From Tritrichomonas musculus (Eukaryota; Parabasalia; Tritrichomonadida; Tritrichomonadidae): a stretch of DNA of 64,000 bases. Both the position numbers and the translations under genes were made by a program. Under the pieces are notes generated by a model that saw nothing but the letters and a program-made list of their open reading frames with translations, searched no databases and was not told the origin of the DNA. Positions 61,925 through 64,000 of this stretch are shown one piece after another (the stretch's first letter is position 1; every line of letters begins with the position of its first letter). Location: positions 992,001 through 1,056,000 of the forward strand of contig JAPFFF010000050.1 in NCBI GenBank assembly GCA_039105265.1, read 5' to 3'.

Positions 61925-63000
61925 GGTTCTCAATAAATTGAATACTTTCCGAAAAATGATTTTTTTACCCAAATAAAAAAGATATATAAACAAAATAAAT
62001 AAAGGATTAATAAGTATAATTGAACATGATTTAAAATATATTTAAACCATAATTCATTTCTCTTTATATCATGGAATTTCATCAATCATTACCCGTAGTA
62101 ATATCGACGTTGCAGATTTGCGCCATTTTTATTTTTTTAATTGAAATTCTCAGAAATTTTAAAAAGAAAAAAAATTATTTTTTGAATGATATTAGTTTAT
62201 TTTAATTATTTTATATAAAATGCATTCAATTATGATTATTTCGTAAAAATGGTTATATTTATCGTCCGTTTATAATTTACTCCAAACTAAAGATTTGTAT
62301 TTTTCTCCATAGGTGATGAATATAAATAGTTTTGGCTAATGACTTTTTTCTTAGTTAGTACCTGCTCTACACCATGATGATATTCATTCAATGTATTTTT
62401 GATACTTCAAAAATTCAGAAATTTTCAACAGTCAAAATCTTTTTTTGAAAATAGACTAAATTGGGCCATTCCCTTATTATTAAAATAAATGTTCGCTACT
62501 TTATCGATTGAATACATCAGATTTAAAATAACTCATATTTTTTTTCTGATGCTGAAATCGTTAATTAATGGAAAAATTATTATGTATAAAATTTATAATG
62601 TTTATTTTATTAAATTATTCTTAGTTAACATATTAGGTATTGAATGCTGAAATTTGGTGCGTTTTTATAGAAATAGACCTAATTCAATCTTATCTCACAA
62701 GAATATTTGTATATTAGTTGAAAATAATCATAAATATAATAATTACATGTGATATTAATTCTACATCATCTTTTTTATTCTGTTATTAATGATATATAAT
62801 TCAAATCAATTTCAATTTTTCTTATGAAATGCTTTAATGTAAAAAAGGAAAGTGATTTTGAATACATATACTATAAACAAATAAATAATAGTCTAATATC
62901 AGATATTAGGCTATTATTTATTCAATGATAACAATCATTAAAAACTTTATGCAATTTTCATAAATATATATTTAATTTTAGTTGATTATATGATTTATAA
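61925..63000. other. Intergenic, no gene seen
   Basis: AT-rich. A palindrome TAATAGTCTAATATCAGATATTAGGCTATTA is at 62888-62918. No gene or RNA seen. Confidence 0.5.
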
Positions 63001-63006
63001 CATTGT

Positions 63007-64000
63007 TTAAAACATATTTTCTATTTATGTATTACTCATTTTTCATCATCATTCTAAAATTTTTTCTTCGTCACATTTATACATTCATTATAGCATAATG
63101 ATAATCTAATATGTATTTATAATATTATATGACTTGCATCTTCCGTTTATGTGTTACTCATTTTTCATCATCATTCAAAAATTTTTTCTTCGTCACATTT
63201 ATACATTCACTATAGCATAATGATAGTCTAATATGTATTTATAATATTATATGACTTGCATCTTCCGTTTATGTGTTACTCATTTTTCATCATCATTCAA
63301 AAATTTTTTCTTCGTCACATTTATACATTCACTATAGCATAATGATAATCTAATATGTATTTATAATATTATATGACTTGCATCTTCCGTTTATGTGTTA
63401 CTCATTTTTCATCATCATTCAAAAATTTTTTTCTCCGTCACATTTATACATTCACTATAGCATAATGATAATCTAATATGTATTTATAATATTATATGAC
63501 TTGCATCTTCCGTTTATGTGTTACTCATTTTTCATCATCATTCTAAAATTTTTTCTTCGTCACATTTATACATTCACTATAGCATAATGATAGTCTAATA
63601 TGTATTTATAATATTATATGACTTGCATCTTCCGTTTATGTGTTACTCATTTTTCATCATCATTCAAAAATTTTTTCTTCGTCACATTTATACATTCACT
63701 ATAGCATAATGATAATCTAATATGTATTTATAATATTATATGACTTGCATCTTCCGTTTATGTGTTACTCATTTTTCATCATCATTCAAAAATTTTTTTC
63801 TCCGTCACATTTATACATTCACTATAGCATAATGATAATCTAATATGTATTTATAATATTATATGACTTGCATCTTCCGTTTATGTGTTACTCATTTTTC
63901 ATCATCATTCAAAAATTTTTTTCTCCGTCACATTTATACATTCACTATAGCATAATGATAATCTAATATGTATTTATAATATTATATGACTTGCATCTTC
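63007..64000. repeat. 122-bp tandem satellite, at least 8 copies, runs off the window
   Basis: Unit length 122-123 bp, marked by ATGACTTGCATCTTCCGTTT at 63129, 63251, 63373, 63496, 63618, 63740, 63863 and 63986. The first copy (from about 63007) is the most diverged; the rest differ at only a few places (ATGATAATC or ATGATAGTC, TTCTTCG or TTTCTCCG). The array continues beyond the window. No coding frame. The variants alternate in blocks, which suggests that higher-order units of several monomers were copied together. Confidence 0.97.

Overview
The window reads as nuclear DNA of an AT-rich parabasalid protist, most like the Tritrichomonas/Histomonas side of the trichomonads. The evidence is the mix of gene families: BspA-like (LRR_5) proteins, ankyrin proteins with long AT-rich N-termini, TKL-type kinases with Sel1-like tails, a Maverick/Polinton module, mariner-like and TTAA-type DNA transposons, intronless genes and standard stop codons. 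The species cannot be fixed from sequence alone.

Layout. 1-7.1 kb: right-hand part of a Maverick/Polinton virus-like element, with seven complete open frames and one cut by the window edge. They include a major-capsid candidate, a packaging-type ATPase, a small glycine-rich amphipathic protein and a large structural candidate. GC-rich hairpins lie at its edge. 7.6-13.6 kb: a protein kinase gene, then an ankyrin gene whose C-terminal repeats have been pulled apart into nine single units separated by AT-rich spacers. 13.6-26.8 kb: host genes, some broken. They are a surface beta-helix pseudogene, a RibD C-terminal-domain reductase, a cyclophilin-like-fold protein with a frame change, an M1 aminopeptidase, a large membrane protein, a GNAT acetyltransferase and a decayed second M1 peptidase. 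26.9-34.9 kb: a BspA-like protein, a tetraspanin-like membrane protein and two decayed kinases. 34.9-51.1 kb: a nest of mobile elements. It holds a 5.66 kb autonomous-looking DDE transposon with long inverted repeats and a mariner-like insertion inside it, a decayed relative of its transposase, an 0.8 kb element with a small open frame, a near-perfect 975-bp inverted repeat made of two copies of one transposon, and a 3.39 kb element with 253-bp terminal inverted repeats. 52-59.4 kb: host genes again (LRR relic, type I membrane protein, BspA-like gene with one in-frame stop, tRNA-Arg, ankyrin protein). 59.5-64 kb: a MITE, a TTAA-flanked element and a 122-bp satellite running off the window.

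The most interesting object is the 3.39 kb element at 47669-51060. Its long inverted repeats end exactly at the start codons of its two outer genes. It codes for a protein resembling only the N-terminal, non-catalytic part of Maverick-type protein-primed DNA polymerases, plus two small proteins that are related to each other. It looks like a compact dependent relative of Mavericks. Next come the ankyrin array and the inverted transposon pair.

All product calls come from reading motifs by eye; no search was run.
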